A stretch of 64,000 bases of DNA from Cohnella sp. SGD-V74 (GCF_003001675.1 NZ_PVYW01000001.1:372001-436000), one strand, 5' to 3'. Counted from the first letter of the stretch, positions 46,535 to 55,739 are shown. Translations and numbers: made by a program. Notes: generated from the letters alone by a model not told the origin.

Positions 46535-46603
46535 CTTGCGCTCCGCCTCTCCATAGCAGGTTTGAAATCTATAGAGAGTATATGCAATCGCCCATATTCG
46601 GGT

Positions 46604-46834
46604 TCATATGCCGTACTTGCGCTCCATCGCCCGGGCGTACCATATGGCTGCGGCTGCGGTGAACGCCGCATCGTCGATCGGCAGCAGCGGCATGAAGTCC
46701 GGCAACACCCAATAGAGCAGCACCGGCACGACGAAGATCAGCTTATCCTTCAGCGTCACCTTGTCCGAGCGCAGAATGCGCCATACGCGCCCGGGAATAC
46801 GCATCCACAGCGCCAATCCGGATTTACGGGCCAT
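46604..46834 (-). CDS. YkvA/DUF1232 small membrane protein
   Basis: The product (76 aa) has DKLIFVVPVLLYWVLPDFMPLLPIDDAAFTAAAAIW, the DUF1232 pattern with a membrane segment and a short amphipathic end. ATG at 46834 follows AAGGAG. Function unknown. Confidence 0.8.
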   Translation of the reverse strand: MARKSGLALWMRIPGRVWRILRSDKVTLKDKLIFVVPVLLYWVLPDFMPLLPIDDAAFTAAAAIWYARAMERKYGI

Positions 46835-46896
46835 GAGGGATCGCTCCTTTCCGACAAGCGTTTTCCCTCATTGTACCCTACCGGCACGCCCGTCAG

Positions 46897-47817
46897 TCAA
46901 GCGGGCGCGCAGTCCAAAGCTTCCGCCAGCAGTCTTGCGATATCGTCGTACAATTCGTCGGCCGTCTCCGGAGGCAGCGGATTATGCCCCCATCCTGCCT
47001 CGACCGTAAATCCCGGCCTCCCGAACCGGGCAATGAACCAATCCTTGTACCCCGCATCGCTGCCCTCCAAGTAGACGGCGCGATAGCCTGCCGCTCTCGC
47101 CATCCGGTCCGCCCACTCCTGCGACTCCCTCGGCTCCCCGCCGCGATAATTCCAGTAGATCTCCTCACCCTGAGTATGAAGCGCCAGCACGGCATGGAAA
47201 TCGCTTCTTTCAGTAAACTCGGCCAAAGCCGCGGCCTCCGGTTCGCTCAGAGGCTTCTCCCCGGAGTAGTCGCGAGGGGCCGGACCATCCACAGCCCGGC
47301 GGGTCCGCTCCTCTTCCCAAAACGCGGGAAACTGGTCGTTCAGATCGACGCCCCTCGCGTTCGCCTTCCAGCGCCGGAACTGACCGGAACCCCGGTTCCA
47401 CCGAAGCAGCTCCCGATAGTAGGGGTGCTCCTCCGTCACCCCTCTCTGAACAAGCTCCACGCCGTCCGGGTTCAGCATCGGCACGATCCACAGGCTGCAC
47501 CTCGCGAACAAATCGCTCGCGGACTTGCCCCAGAACGAAGCCCCCCGCGCATAGCTGTCCGCGTAATCCTCGGCGAATTTCATCAGCAGCAGCGACGTGA
47601 TCCATTCGTTCGCATGGCAAGCGCCGTTGAAATGCCAGTGGAACGGTCCCGTGCCCAGCCGGAAAAACGGGATCGGCCGGCCCAGTGCGCTGCTGCCGAT
47701 CGATCCCGCGGCGACGAAGGAATGCTTTCGGGTTAAAGCTTCAATATCCGCCTGCAGCCTCTTCGGCCCGTACTCCGAACCCTCGCGGCAAGTCTCTCCG
47801 ACAGATTCGTCCGCCAT
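46897..47817 (-). CDS. M14-family zinc carboxypeptidase
   Basis: The product (306 aa) has GACHANEWITSLLLMKF (HxxE zinc pair), MLNPDGVELV, a later HTQGEEIYWNY (third zinc His) and FTVEAGWGHNPL (catalytic Glu), the M14 set. Relatives include the gamma-D-glutamyl-L-diamino acid endopeptidase I of Bacillus sphaericus. No signal peptide, so a cytoplasmic or forespore role in peptidoglycan is possible. ATG at 47817 follows GGGAGGG. Confidence 0.88.
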   Translation of the reverse strand: MADESVGETCREGSEYGPKRLQADIEALTRKHSFVAAGSIGSSALGRPIPFFRLGTGPFHWHFNGACHANEWITSLLLMKFAEDYADSYARGASFWGKSASDLFARCSLWIVPMLNPDGVELVQRGVTEEHPYYRELLRWNRGSGQFRRWKANARGVDLNDQFPAFWEEERTRRAVDGPAPRDYSGEKPLSEPEAAALAEFTERSDFHAVLALHTQGEEIYWNYRGGEPRESQEWADRMARAAGYRAVYLEGSDAGYKDWFIARFGRPGFTVEAGWGHNPLPPETADELYDDIARLLAEALDCAPA

Positions 47818-47918
47818 CGCGATCCCTCCCGTTTCTTCGAGATGGTAATCATGTATGCGCGGCGAACCGGACTTATGAATGATCGGGGCGGATCGGCCGA
47901 AGAGCGAAGCGCTTCGAA

Positions 47919-48905
47919 CTACGCCCGACCGGACAGCGAGGCGTTCTTCTCCTTCTCGATCCGGACCGTCGTCAACAGCTTGGAAGCGGAGGCGGAGGCG
48001 TTTTTACGGAACGGATTTTTGGCCGACTCGTAGAACAGGTGCGGGAAGCTCAAGTCGATCTGGACAAGCCTCATCTGCCCGCTGTTCAGCGGGTTCACTT
48101 CCGTATACCACTTGATGACGCTGTGATACAGAGCGCTGTCCCAACGCCCCTTCTCCACCATCCTCTTCAGGATCAGCTTGCGCAGATCCCGCGCCGGAAA
48201 ATCGTACGTGACGCTGTCCAGGTCAAGCACCGCTCCCCCGCTGCCGCTGACCAGCACGTTGCCTTCGCTGTAATCCTGATGGCACAGGTTTCTCGGTTCG
48301 CTTGCCGACAGCCGGTCGTATCCGGAACGGGCCAGTCTGTCCTGCACTTGCTCCGCTTGACGGATCAGGCCTCCCCAGTACGGCTTCAAAACTCCGACCA
48401 GCGCGGGTTGAACCCCGGCGGTTTGCCATTCCTTCATATGAAGCTTCATCTTCTCGTACTGTCCGGGCCACTTGCCCAGCTTGGTCGACTCCCGGCAGGC
48501 GATCGGCGGACGGAAGCCGCTCGACGACCGGTGGAAGCGCGCGAGCAGCCGCACCGCCCGGCGCAAGTCGTTCGGATCGCCGAAATCCGGCTTCCGCCCC
48601 GTGATCCAGTCGAACAGAATAAACACCTGTCCGTTGTATTCCGCGTACAGCTTGCCCCGCTTCGTCTTCGTCAGGTGGGGAACGGGACCGCCGTGATCCT
48701 GGATATACTTCTGCGCCTGGATCGCGAAATGCATTTTCTCCAATCCGTAGTTCAACCGCTTTAGCACGTACGTCCGATCCCGGGTCGTCACCTTCCAGAT
48801 CGCCTTCGTCTCCGTCGCCTGAACGAGCGAGACCGAACGCGGAACGATCGGAAATTCCGTCAACACCCGCTGAGCCAGCGGGAGCAGCTGCGATTGCGTC
48901 CTCAT
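47919..48905 (-). CDS. CotS-family spore coat kinase-like protein (second copy)
   Basis: The product (328 aa) has an aminoglycoside-phosphotransferase fold: N-lobe VTTRDRTYVLKRL, LCHQDYSEGNVLV (catalytic loop with HxD) and DLDSVTYDFPARDLRKL (metal Asp). The end LSFPHLFYE is shared with CotS/CotI/YutH spore coat proteins. Start ATG at 48905 overlaps the upstream paralogue's stop as ATGA. Confidence 0.9.
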   Translation of the reverse strand: MRTQSQLLPLAQRVLTEFPIVPRSVSLVQATETKAIWKVTTRDRTYVLKRLNYGLEKMHFAIQAQKYIQDHGGPVPHLTKTKRGKLYAEYNGQVFILFDWITGRKPDFGDPNDLRRAVRLLARFHRSSSGFRPPIACRESTKLGKWPGQYEKMKLHMKEWQTAGVQPALVGVLKPYWGGLIRQAEQVQDRLARSGYDRLSASEPRNLCHQDYSEGNVLVSGSGGAVLDLDSVTYDFPARDLRKLILKRMVEKGRWDSALYHSVIKWYTEVNPLNSGQMRLVQIDLSFPHLFYESAKNPFRKNASASASKLLTTVRIEKEKNASLSGRA

Positions 48906-49936
48906 CGGTACCCGCTCCTCTGTCCAGATGCTCTTTGCACGATTTGATCCCAGCGGGCCAGCACTTGCAATTTGGAAGTTTCGGAGCGAATGTTCATCTT
49001 CAGCTTCTCGAGCGTCTTGCCTTCGTCCCACTCGAGCGCGGACCGGCGTTTGTAATACTTGCTGCAGATTCCGTAGTAGAGATGGGGGAACAGCAAGTCC
49101 GCGCGCAATACCCTGTATTCGTCCTCGCTCAGCGGATGAACGGATTGATAAGCCCGGAGCATCGTCACTGTGCGCTCGTAGTCCCAACCTTTTTTCTTCA
49201 TCACCTTGTTAAAAATCTTCCGCAAATCCCGGGCCGGCAAATCGTAGGTCAGCGAGTCCATATCGATAATATACAGCCCGCGCGACGTACGGATCAGGTT
49301 GCCCGCGGCGAAGTCCTGATGGCACAGGTTCTTCTCCCGGTCGACCTTGCGAACCCAGCGGACGTAAGAGCTTCCCCGAACGACCTGCAGCGCTTCCTCG
49401 CCGTGGCGGATAAAGTCGTCCGCCGATCTCAGGAACAGCTTGGAGAAAGCCGAGCTGCTGCGCTGAGCTTGAGCTTTGAACGACTCCAAATCCTGCAGAT
49501 GCCGAACGTAGGAGTCTTCCCAACTGCCGAGCAGCGACTGCTCGGCAGCTTCGCCCGAATGCCTGAAGCCGCGCGAAGCTTTATGGAACTTGCCCATCGC
49601 CGTCATGATTTCTTTCAAGTCTGACGCGGAATCGTAGCTGGGCGAGGAGCCCTGTACCGCATTGGACAGAACGTAGCACTCCCCGTCGATCTCGGCGACG
49701 TCGGAGCCTGAACGGGTTTCGATCAGCTTCGGAATCGGCGCTCCGTTGGCGCGCAAATATTGCACCGCCTGATTCAGAAACAGCTGCCGAGACTTCGCGG
49801 ACGACGTTTTCTTCAGCACCTTCGTCCCCTGATCCGTCTGGACGGACCAAGCTCCCTTCTTCCCTTTCCAGGAGATCAGCGTCACTTTGCGAATTTTGAT
49901 CGGATACTGCTTCAGGACTTCCGCCGGATTCCGCAT
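48902..49936 (-). CDS. CotS-family spore coat kinase-like protein (first copy)
   Basis: The product (344 aa) is a paralogue of the next gene, with WSVQTDQGTKVLKKT, LCHQDFAAGNLI and IDMDSLTYDLPARDLRKIF. The motif NLCHQD supports an intact kinase-like active site. In Bacillus subtilis CotS sits next to a coat glycosyltransferase, and here the upstream glycosyltransferase overlaps it by 25 bases. Confidence 0.9.
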   Translation of the reverse strand: MRNPAEVLKQYPIKIRKVTLISWKGKKGAWSVQTDQGTKVLKKTSSAKSRQLFLNQAVQYLRANGAPIPKLIETRSGSDVAEIDGECYVLSNAVQGSSPSYDSASDLKEIMTAMGKFHKASRGFRHSGEAAEQSLLGSWEDSYVRHLQDLESFKAQAQRSSSAFSKLFLRSADDFIRHGEEALQVVRGSSYVRWVRKVDREKNLCHQDFAAGNLIRTSRGLYIIDMDSLTYDLPARDLRKIFNKVMKKKGWDYERTVTMLRAYQSVHPLSEDEYRVLRADLLFPHLYYGICSKYYKRRSALEWDEGKTLEKLKMNIRSETSKLQVLARWDQIVQRASGQRSGYR

Positions 49937-51105
49937 CTGTTCCTCCCCTTTCGCCGCGATACCGTCGCCATTCCGTACGCTTCCTTATATACCTTCGTCA
50001 GCCTTCCTGCCACGTGACTGAACGTGAAGTCGGCTTTGACCATTTGACGCCCTTTCAGCGCCATCCTCTTCGCCTCTTCCGGATGGGAGAACATATAGTT
50101 GATCGCGTTCGCGAACGCGGTCGGACTCTGATAATCTTTCACGAGCAATCCGTTGACCCGATGATGGATCACCTCGGCATTGCCTCCCCGCTTCGTCGTC
50201 ACGATCGGAATGCCGGACGCCATCGCTTCATAATGCACGCGCGCAAGAGGCTCCTGCCACTGGGAGCTGCAGACGAAGACGTCGCCCATGAGAAAATAAT
50301 CCGGGATTTCGCTCGCCGGAACGAACTGAGTGAAGATGACGCGGTTGCCGTACGGCTTCGCTTCGGCATACAGCTGCCTGACGTAGTCGTTCATGGAGTT
50401 TTTGCTGAACCACTTGCCGCCGACGATGACGAGCGCCGCATTCCGGTGCTTGGCGAGCACCTGCTGAAGCGACCTGATCAAGACGTCCGGACCTTTCTTG
50501 TCGGTCAGACGGCCGACGAACAGAATGACTTTCTTCCCGGACAGGCCGTATTTTCGGCGCAGCCTCGCGCGGGTGCGGCTCCCTTCCTCCGACCAGACCG
50601 GCACGTAGCGGTTGGCGTCGAAACCGGAATAAACCGTGCGCACCTTCGATTTGGCCGAAGGATAACGCGCCGTTACCGTCGAGCCGATATAGTCGCTGAC
50701 CGTCATGATTTTTTCCACGGAGCGGATCGTGCTGGCTCCTTCGGAATCGGTCAGCTTGTTGACGTCGAACATCTCGTTGTGGAGGCTGACGACGAATTTG
50801 CTGTGCGGCGCGGCAGACTTGTAATGCGGGACGTGTTTCGGACGGTTGAATACGTGTACGACGTCGTACCCTTCCCGGCTGAGCGAAGCGGCCACGTTTT
50901 CTACGTACGATTCCGCGGGAAACCGAATGTAGCGAATGCCGCTTCTTCTCTCGTACTGAGGCAAATCCGGATCGGTGATCGAATAGACCGTCACGTCGTT
51001 GTCCGCGGCCAGGAACGGAACCACGCCGTCGATCATGATCTGAATCGCTCCTCCGCGAATGGACGGAACCGGAAGCTTCTCCGTGCAGATCAATGCCAGT
51101 CTCAT
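49912..51105 (-). CDS. GT4-family glycosyltransferase, CotSA/YtcC-like
   Basis: The product (397 aa) has a GT-B fold: GAIQIMIDGVVPFL near the start, then KKVILFVGRLTDKKGPDVLIRSL and a C-terminal EPLARVHYEAMASGIPIVTTKRGGNAEVI (E-x7-E donor site). It probably transfers a sugar during spore surface glycan assembly. ATGA overlap with the epimerase upstream and overlap with CotS downstream imply one transcript. Confidence 0.88.
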   Translation of the reverse strand: MRLALICTEKLPVPSIRGGAIQIMIDGVVPFLAADNDVTVYSITDPDLPQYERRSGIRYIRFPAESYVENVAASLSREGYDVVHVFNRPKHVPHYKSAAPHSKFVVSLHNEMFDVNKLTDSEGASTIRSVEKIMTVSDYIGSTVTARYPSAKSKVRTVYSGFDANRYVPVWSEEGSRTRARLRRKYGLSGKKVILFVGRLTDKKGPDVLIRSLQQVLAKHRNAALVIVGGKWFSKNSMNDYVRQLYAEAKPYGNRVIFTQFVPASEIPDYFLMGDVFVCSSQWQEPLARVHYEAMASGIPIVTTKRGGNAEVIHHRVNGLLVKDYQSPTAFANAINYMFSHPEEAKRMALKGRQMVKADFTFSHVAGRLTKVYKEAYGMATVSRRKGRNRCGIRRKS

Positions 51106-52058
51106 GGCTGCCCTCCTTCATCGTCGTTGATCATAGCGTTCCATTGCAGTCGCAGTCCGTCTTCCAAACGAACGGTCGGACGATACCCGAGCAGCTTGCG
51201 CGCTTTGGCGATATCCGCCCAAGTCGTCTTCGGCTCGCCGCGGGCAGCGCCGCCCGTCCGAATCGACGCTTTCTTCCCGGATATCCTCTCCAGCATGGCG
51301 ATCGTCTCGAGCACCGTCGCCCTTTCCATTCCCCCGATGTTGATCGTCTCCCCGACGATGCCCGGCGCATCGAGCGCGGCGGCCGTCCCGGCGACGCAAT
51401 CCTTCACGAACGTGAAGTCGCGGCTCTGCAGCCCGTCTCCGTTCACCTGGAGCGGCTTGCCGCGATGCAGCTGCCGGATGAATCGGTGGAAAGCCATATC
51501 TCCCCTCTGCCTCGGACCGTATACGGTAAAATAACGCAAGATGACGAAGGGGACTCCGAAGCTTTCTCCGTACACGCGGCAAAGATGCTCTCCCGTCAAT
51601 TTGCTGACCCCGTAAGGAGACAGCGGCTCCGGTGGGCTGTCCTCGGCCACGCTGCCCGATTTCTGCCCGTACACGGATGACGTCGAAGAGAAAATAAGCC
51701 GCCCGGGCGGATGCTTGACGCAGGCTTCCAGCAGCCGCTGCGTTACCGCGATGTTATGGAGAACGTACTTGGAGAAATCCGCTCCCCAGCTGGAGCGGAC
51801 GCCCGGCATGCCGGCCAGGTGAAAGACGGCATCCGTCTGGGGAAGAAGACTCTCCCACTCGACCTTCTGCAGCGCCGCTTCCACGAAAGCGAATCGCGGG
51901 TGAGGCAGCAGACGGCGCAAATTGCTCAGCTTCTCCGCCTTTAACCGCGGCTGCACGAATCCGTCGACGCCGGTTACCCGCAGCTCCGGATTTTCCAGCA
52001 GCTTCTCGCACAGATGGGAACCGATAAACCCTCCCGCTCCCGTTACCAGTACGTTCAG
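51102..52058 (-). CDS. NAD-dependent epimerase/dehydratase, YtcB-like
   Basis: The product (about 318 aa) is an extended SDR: NVLVTGAGGFIGSHL (Rossmann), VFHLAGMPGVRSSW, then YGVSKLTGEHL (YxxxK active site) and RDFTFVKDC. The N-terminal Rossmann motif lies upstream of the first in-frame GTG (51956) and has no ATG, GTG or TTG in front. The start is therefore CTG at 52058, or ATT just before it, behind GGGAGGTGG. It makes an activated sugar for the following glycosyltransferase. Confidence 0.85.
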   Translation of the reverse strand: MNVLVTGAGGFIGSHLCEKLLENPELRVTGVDGFVQPRLKAEKLSNLRRLLPHPRFAFVEAALQKVEWESLLPQTDAVFHLAGMPGVRSSWGADFSKYVLHNIAVTQRLLEACVKHPPGRLIFSSTSSVYGQKSGSVAEDSPPEPLSPYGVSKLTGEHLCRVYGESFGVPFVILRYFTVYGPRQRGDMAFHRFIRQLHRGKPLQVNGDGLQSRDFTFVKDCVAGTAAALDAPGIVGETINIGGMERATVLETIAMLERISGKKASIRTGGAARGEPKTTWADIAKARKLLGYRPTVRLEDGLRLQWNAMINDDEGGQP

Positions 52059-52270
52059 AATTGGCCACCTCCCGAGCCGATCGCTCCGATCCTTTAAATT
52101 TGACTCACCGCCTTTTGCAACAAAATATGTAAATCGCTACGAATGCACCACGTATAACTACCCATACCCTGGATATTTTTACGGGTTGCCTTTTTTTAAG
52201 CGGACAAGCTCCCTCCCCTCGGTCAAGCAATATAATATGGAAAGCAGAATTGGAGAAAAGAGGGAATCCC

Positions 52271-53089
52271 ATGGTTGTTAAAGCGGTAATACCTGCAGCA
52301 GGCTACGGTACTCGGAACTTGCCCGTCTCCAAGGCCGTCCCCAAAGAAATGTTTCCGATCTGCGGCAAACCGGCGCTCCACTATATCGTCGATGAAGCCG
52401 TGGCGGCCGGCATACGCGAAATTCTGATCGTCGTCTCTCGAGGCAAAAACGCGATTCTCGACTACTTCGACCGGGCGCCGGAACTCGAACAGCATCTTCA
52501 GGCCCAGGGCAAGTCCGATGTCGCCGAGCAATTGGCGATGCCGGACGTTCACATCCAATACGTACGGCAGCCCGAAGCTCTCGGTCTGGGGATGGCGCTG
52601 AAGCTCGCGCAGCCGTTCGTCGGCCAAGATCCGTTCGCACTGCTGCTGCCCGACGACCTGCTTACCGACAACGCCGTCACTCTGAAAAGGATGATACGCG
52701 CTTTCAAAGTGTACAGGCGTCCCGTCATCGGAATTAAAACCGTCGAAGACGAAACCCTGCTTCGCAATTACGGAGTCATCCGCGGAACGCCGATTACGAC
52801 CGGCATGACGAGAATCGAGGAAATCGTCGAAAAACCGGTAGACAAGCCCCCCTCGAATATGGCCGTCATCGGGAGGTATGTGCTTCCGGCGGAAATTTTC
52901 GCATTTATTCATAAGGATAAACGGGGCGCGGGAGGGGAAATCCAACTGACGGACGCGCTGCAGGAGTGGCTGGAGACGGCCGAGCTGTACGGAATGAATA
53001 TTAAATCTCCAAGCTACGACATCAGCAAAATGGAAGATTATCTCGCTCTGCAAAACTACTATCTCAATCGCGAGGGGGGAATTCGTTAA
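52271..53089 (+). CDS. UTP-glucose-1-phosphate uridylyltransferase-like, YtdA/GalU-type
   Basis: The product (272 aa) has AVIPAAGYGTRNLPVSKAVPKEMFPICGKPALHYIVDEAV, the GalU signature (usual AGLGTRxLP), then ALGLGMALKLAQPF and YDISKMEDYLALQNYYL. It makes UDP-glucose or a related nucleotide sugar. ATG at 52271 follows AGAGGG. It is divergent from the epimerase operon; a TATAAT at 52231-52236 is near but has no good -35, so a sporulation sigma factor is possible. Confidence 0.88.
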   Translation: MVVKAVIPAAGYGTRNLPVSKAVPKEMFPICGKPALHYIVDEAVAAGIREILIVVSRGKNAILDYFDRAPELEQHLQAQGKSDVAEQLAMPDVHIQYVRQPEALGLGMALKLAQPFVGQDPFALLLPDDLLTDNAVTLKRMIRAFKVYRRPVIGIKTVEDETLLRNYGVIRGTPITTGMTRIEEIVEKPVDKPPSNMAVIGRYVLPAEIFAFIHKDKRGAGGEIQLTDALQEWLETAELYGMNIKSPSYDISKMEDYLALQNYYLNREGGIR

Positions 53090-53098
53090 TTCGCGAAT

Positions 53099-53147
53099 AG
53101 GGCGCGGCAAGCCGAATCCCCGGGGATTCTCGGCTTGCTCTCGCCCT
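53099..53147. terminator. Bidirectional terminator between YtdA-like gene and racE
   Basis: AGGGCG, GGCAAGCCGA and CCCCGGGG make a long stem with TCGGCTTGC and CGCCCT. It separates two convergent genes with four bases to racE's stop. T-runs are poor on both sides. Confidence 0.75.
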
Positions 53148-53150
53148 GCC

Positions 53151-53963
53151 TTACACGCCGATATGCGGAAATTGCCATACGACGGGCGTCAGCCGGATTT
53201 GTTCGTCCAGCCATTCCCGGGCAATCTCCCTGAACTTCCAGGGGTCCCCGCTGCAGAAAAACCTGTGAATCGGCAACATGTCCTTGCCGGCAAGCTCGTT
53301 GCTCCGCTTCAGCACGTCGTAAATCTCTCTGGCGGTCTCCTCCGCCGAATTGATCAGGACGACTTCCGGTCCCATGACTCGGGAGATGCTGTCAGCCAGA
53401 AAAGGGTAGTGCGTGCAGCCGAGAATCAAACAGTCCATCTTCGAACCCCGAAGCGGGGACAACGCATCCGCGACGATCTCCAACGCGCGATCCGAGCGGA
53501 AGTTGCCGTCCTCTACCAGCGGGACGAACGCAGGACAGGCGCGGCTGACGACTTCCACCCGGGGAGACAGGCGCTTTAACGCGGCTTCGTACGCGCCGCT
53601 CCTTACCGTTCCTTCCGTGCCGATGACGCCGACGATTCCGGATCTCGTTCGCCCGAACGCCGCTCTCGCGCCGGGGTTAATGACGCCGATGACCGGAATC
53701 GCCACCCGCCGGCGAATATCCTCCAGCGCTACCGCGGTTGCCGTATTGCAGGCAATGACGATCATCTTCGGATTGAACTGAACGAGATAGTCGACGATCT
53801 CGCGCGTAAACTGCGCGACCTCTTCCGCTGCTCTGGGTCCGTAAGGAGTTCTCGCGGTGTCGCCGAAATACAAAATTTGCTCAGATGGAAGCTGACGCAT
53901 CACTTCTTTGACGACGGTCAGCCCCCCCACTCCGGAGTCAAGAACAGCGATCGCTTGCTGCAC
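53151..53963 (-). CDS. racE: Glutamate racemase
   Basis: The product (270 aa) makes D-glutamate for peptidoglycan. IAVLDSGVGGLTVVKEVMRQLP, YFGDTARTPYG and two catalytic Cys regions, VIACNTATAV and LILGCTHYPFL, are present. The likely start is GTG at 53963; no strong ribosome-binding site is seen. Confidence 0.96.
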   Translation of the reverse strand: MQQAIAVLDSGVGGLTVVKEVMRQLPSEQILYFGDTARTPYGPRAAEEVAQFTREIVDYLVQFNPKMIVIACNTATAVALEDIRRRVAIPVIGVINPGARAAFGRTRSGIVGVIGTEGTVRSGAYEAALKRLSPRVEVVSRACPAFVPLVEDGNFRSDRALEIVADALSPLRGSKMDCLILGCTHYPFLADSISRVMGPEVVLINSAEETAREIYDVLKRSNELAGKDMLPIHRFFCSGDPWKFREIAREWLDEQIRLTPVVWQFPHIGV

Positions 53964-54052
53964 AGAAACACCGCTTTCTTCATTGTTGTAGAGGTCGCTT
54001 CAGATTACATTATGAGGACGAAGACCAAATGGTTCCCTCCGCGAACGGCAAA

Positions 54053-54079
54053 GAGCCGCCCCGCGGGAGCGGACGGCTC
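54053..54079 (-). terminator. Terminator of the YtxH-like gene
   Basis: GAGCCGTCCGC / GCGGGGCGGCTC, followed on the minus strand by TTTGCC, 32 bases after the stop. Confidence 0.65.
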
Positions 54080-54110
54080 GTGTGCATATGCGCGAAGGCC
54101 GACGATCTTA

Positions 54111-54413
54111 TTACAATGCGGCCGCGCTTTCCTCTTCCTTCTCGGCGGGAGCCGCCTCGGCGTCTTCCTGGCTTCTGCGCGAACGAATATCCGTAATCAG
54201 GCCGGACGTGCGTTTCGCCAGCGACTGCACGGCGGTGCCGGCTTGACGGCCGATATCGGCCGTTTTCTCTCCGACCTTGTGCGCCGTGTCCGCGATATCG
54301 CCGCGAAGCTCGCGCCCTGATTTCGGTGCCAGCAGCAGAGCGGCGACCGCGCCCGTAACGGCTCCGGCCAACGCACCCCACAAGAACGATTTTACGACTT
54401 TCTTCTCTGCCAT
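54111..54413 (-). CDS. YtxH-domain membrane protein
   Basis: The product (100 aa) has one N-terminal helix (FLWGALAGAVTGAVAALLLAPKSGRELR), typical of YtxH/gas-vesicle-like stress proteins, then an amphipathic stretch and an acidic end. ATG at 54413 is six bases past the DUF948 stop, so the two form an operon. Confidence 0.85.
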   Translation of the reverse strand: MAEKKVVKSFLWGALAGAVTGAVAALLLAPKSGRELRGDIADTAHKVGEKTADIGRQAGTAVQSLAKRTSGLITDIRSRRSQEDAEAAPAEKEEESAAAL

Positions 54414-54418
54414 CTTGC

Positions 54419-54910
54419 TCACTCTCCCTCTGATAGATCCGCATTCGCCTCCGGGTTGCGGCGATCGGCGGCCGAGGCGCGGTCGCGGCCGAAGCGGCTC
54501 TTCCACAAGGACCATAGCATGCGCCCGAGCTCCGACAGCTCCGCTCCCTCTCCTGCCTTGCTTTCGCCGGACGCGGACTGGAACGGCGCGGACAGACAGT
54601 CGCGGTACAGCTCCGTCAAGCGCGCCGTCGTCTTGGCGGCGGCATGAACGGCTTCCCCCATCGCCCGCGCCCCCTCCGCGAGCGAAGCGAAGCCTTCCAG
54701 GCTTCTCCTGGACAGAGCAAGCGTCTCTCTGGCTTCTTCCGCCAAGCTGCCGCATTGCCGCAAGGAAACCTCCGCCTCCTTGCCGACGGCTTCCGCCGCG
54801 CGCTCAAGCCGCCTTACCGACCTCGACAGCGACGCCAACGCGAATACGATCGCCGCCGCGACAGCTACCGCCGCCGCCGCAATTCCGTAACCCGCCACCT
54901 GCCACGCCAT
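54419..54910 (-). CDS. DUF948-like membrane-anchored coiled protein
   Basis: The product (163 aa) has an N-terminal membrane helix (VAGYGIAAAAVAVAAAIVFALASL) followed by a long helical region with heptads (SVRRLERAAEAVGKEAEVSLRQCG), the DUF948 layout, and a charged tail. ATG at 54910 is eight bases after GGAGG. Function unknown. Upstream 54911-55049 shows no gene. Confidence 0.75.
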   Translation of the reverse strand: MAWQVAGYGIAAAAVAVAAAIVFALASLSRSVRRLERAAEAVGKEAEVSLRQCGSLAEEARETLALSRRSLEGFASLAEGARAMGEAVHAAAKTTARLTELYRDCLSAPFQSASGESKAGEGAELSELGRMLWSLWKSRFGRDRASAADRRNPEANADLSEGE

Positions 54911-55049
54911 CCGCATCCCCTCCGTCCGCCGCTTTCCCGGGCGAATGCCCATGCGGTTAATACAATATAAGTAGCAGCGGCTTGTCTTGACACAGCGGAC
55001 GGGCATAAATATTCGCGCTGTCCCGCAACTCGAATACGGACATAACAAA

Positions 55050-55275
55050 AAAAAGCTGTCCCGCAAGAGGTCAGGGAGCAACAAATGGCATTATCGATGA
55101 ACAAGAACGGGGTATGTATCTCCTTACACTGCTGATACGATCATGAAATTTGGAACGGATAAACCCGTGACAGGGTAATTTCATGACCGTATGAGGCAGG
55201 CGCTTCGCTCTCCAGGAGATACATCCCCCTTTTCTATCTCGATAATACCTGTTGCCTGACATAAGGGACAGCCTT
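55050..55275 (-). repeat. Structured 3'-UTR repeat, copy 4
   Basis: Ends AAAAGCTGTCCC / AAGGGACAGCCTT. Outer arms GGGGTATGTATCTCC / GGAGATACATCCCCC and inner arms TACGATCATGAAAT / ATTTCATGACCGTA keep pairing although their sequence differs from other copies. GATAAACCCGTGA and TGAGGCAG are conserved. The right end is 24 bases after the DUF86 stop. Confidence 0.9.
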
Positions 55276-55299
55276 ATGCGTTTGCCGAATCCGTATTGT

Positions 55300-55722
55300 C
55301 TAGATCAGCTCTTTCTTCAAATAGGCCTCGACCTGGTCGGAGAAACCCATCAGCACTCTCGGAAGCTCCGGAGTAAGCGGATGAAGCTCCTTGCGCGGCC
55401 AGAGGTCGTATTCCTGCACGAGCGTCTTGCGCAGCAGCACGAGACGGCGCAGCGGCTCCGCCACTTCGGTCGTGACGACGCCTTCCTCGGAGATGATATC
55501 GATAATGTCCTCGTAGCTGCTCGCGTCTCTCATAATGAAGCCGTCGATCAGGGCATGTCCGACATCCGTCGCAATCTCCGCGGCCAGATGAAGCGCGCGC
55601 TCCTGGGCGAGTCCTTCCGTCAACGCCCCGGTCCACGACACGGTCGCGGCGGACAGCGCCTGCGCAAGCTCGGGAAGACAGGCCAGCCGACTGCGAATGT
55701 AAGTTACGTTAACGTCGTACAT
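55300..55722 (-). CDS. DUF86 (HepT-like) protein, YutE-type
   Basis: The product (140 aa) is all-helical with ATDVGHALIDGFIMRDASSYEDIIDIISEEGVV, close to YutE of Bacillus. The HepT RNase/AMP-transferase-partner motif R-x4-H-x-Y is here RKTLVQEYDLW, with Gln in place of His. There is no MNT-type partner next to it, so a toxin role is doubtful. ATG at 55722 follows GGGGGAG. Confidence 0.8.
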   Translation of the reverse strand: MYDVNVTYIRSRLACLPELAQALSAATVSWTGALTEGLAQERALHLAAEIATDVGHALIDGFIMRDASSYEDIIDIISEEGVVTTEVAEPLRRLVLLRKTLVQEYDLWPRKELHPLTPELPRVLMGFSDQVEAYLKKELI

Positions 55723-55739
55723 CGGACGTACTCCCCCTA

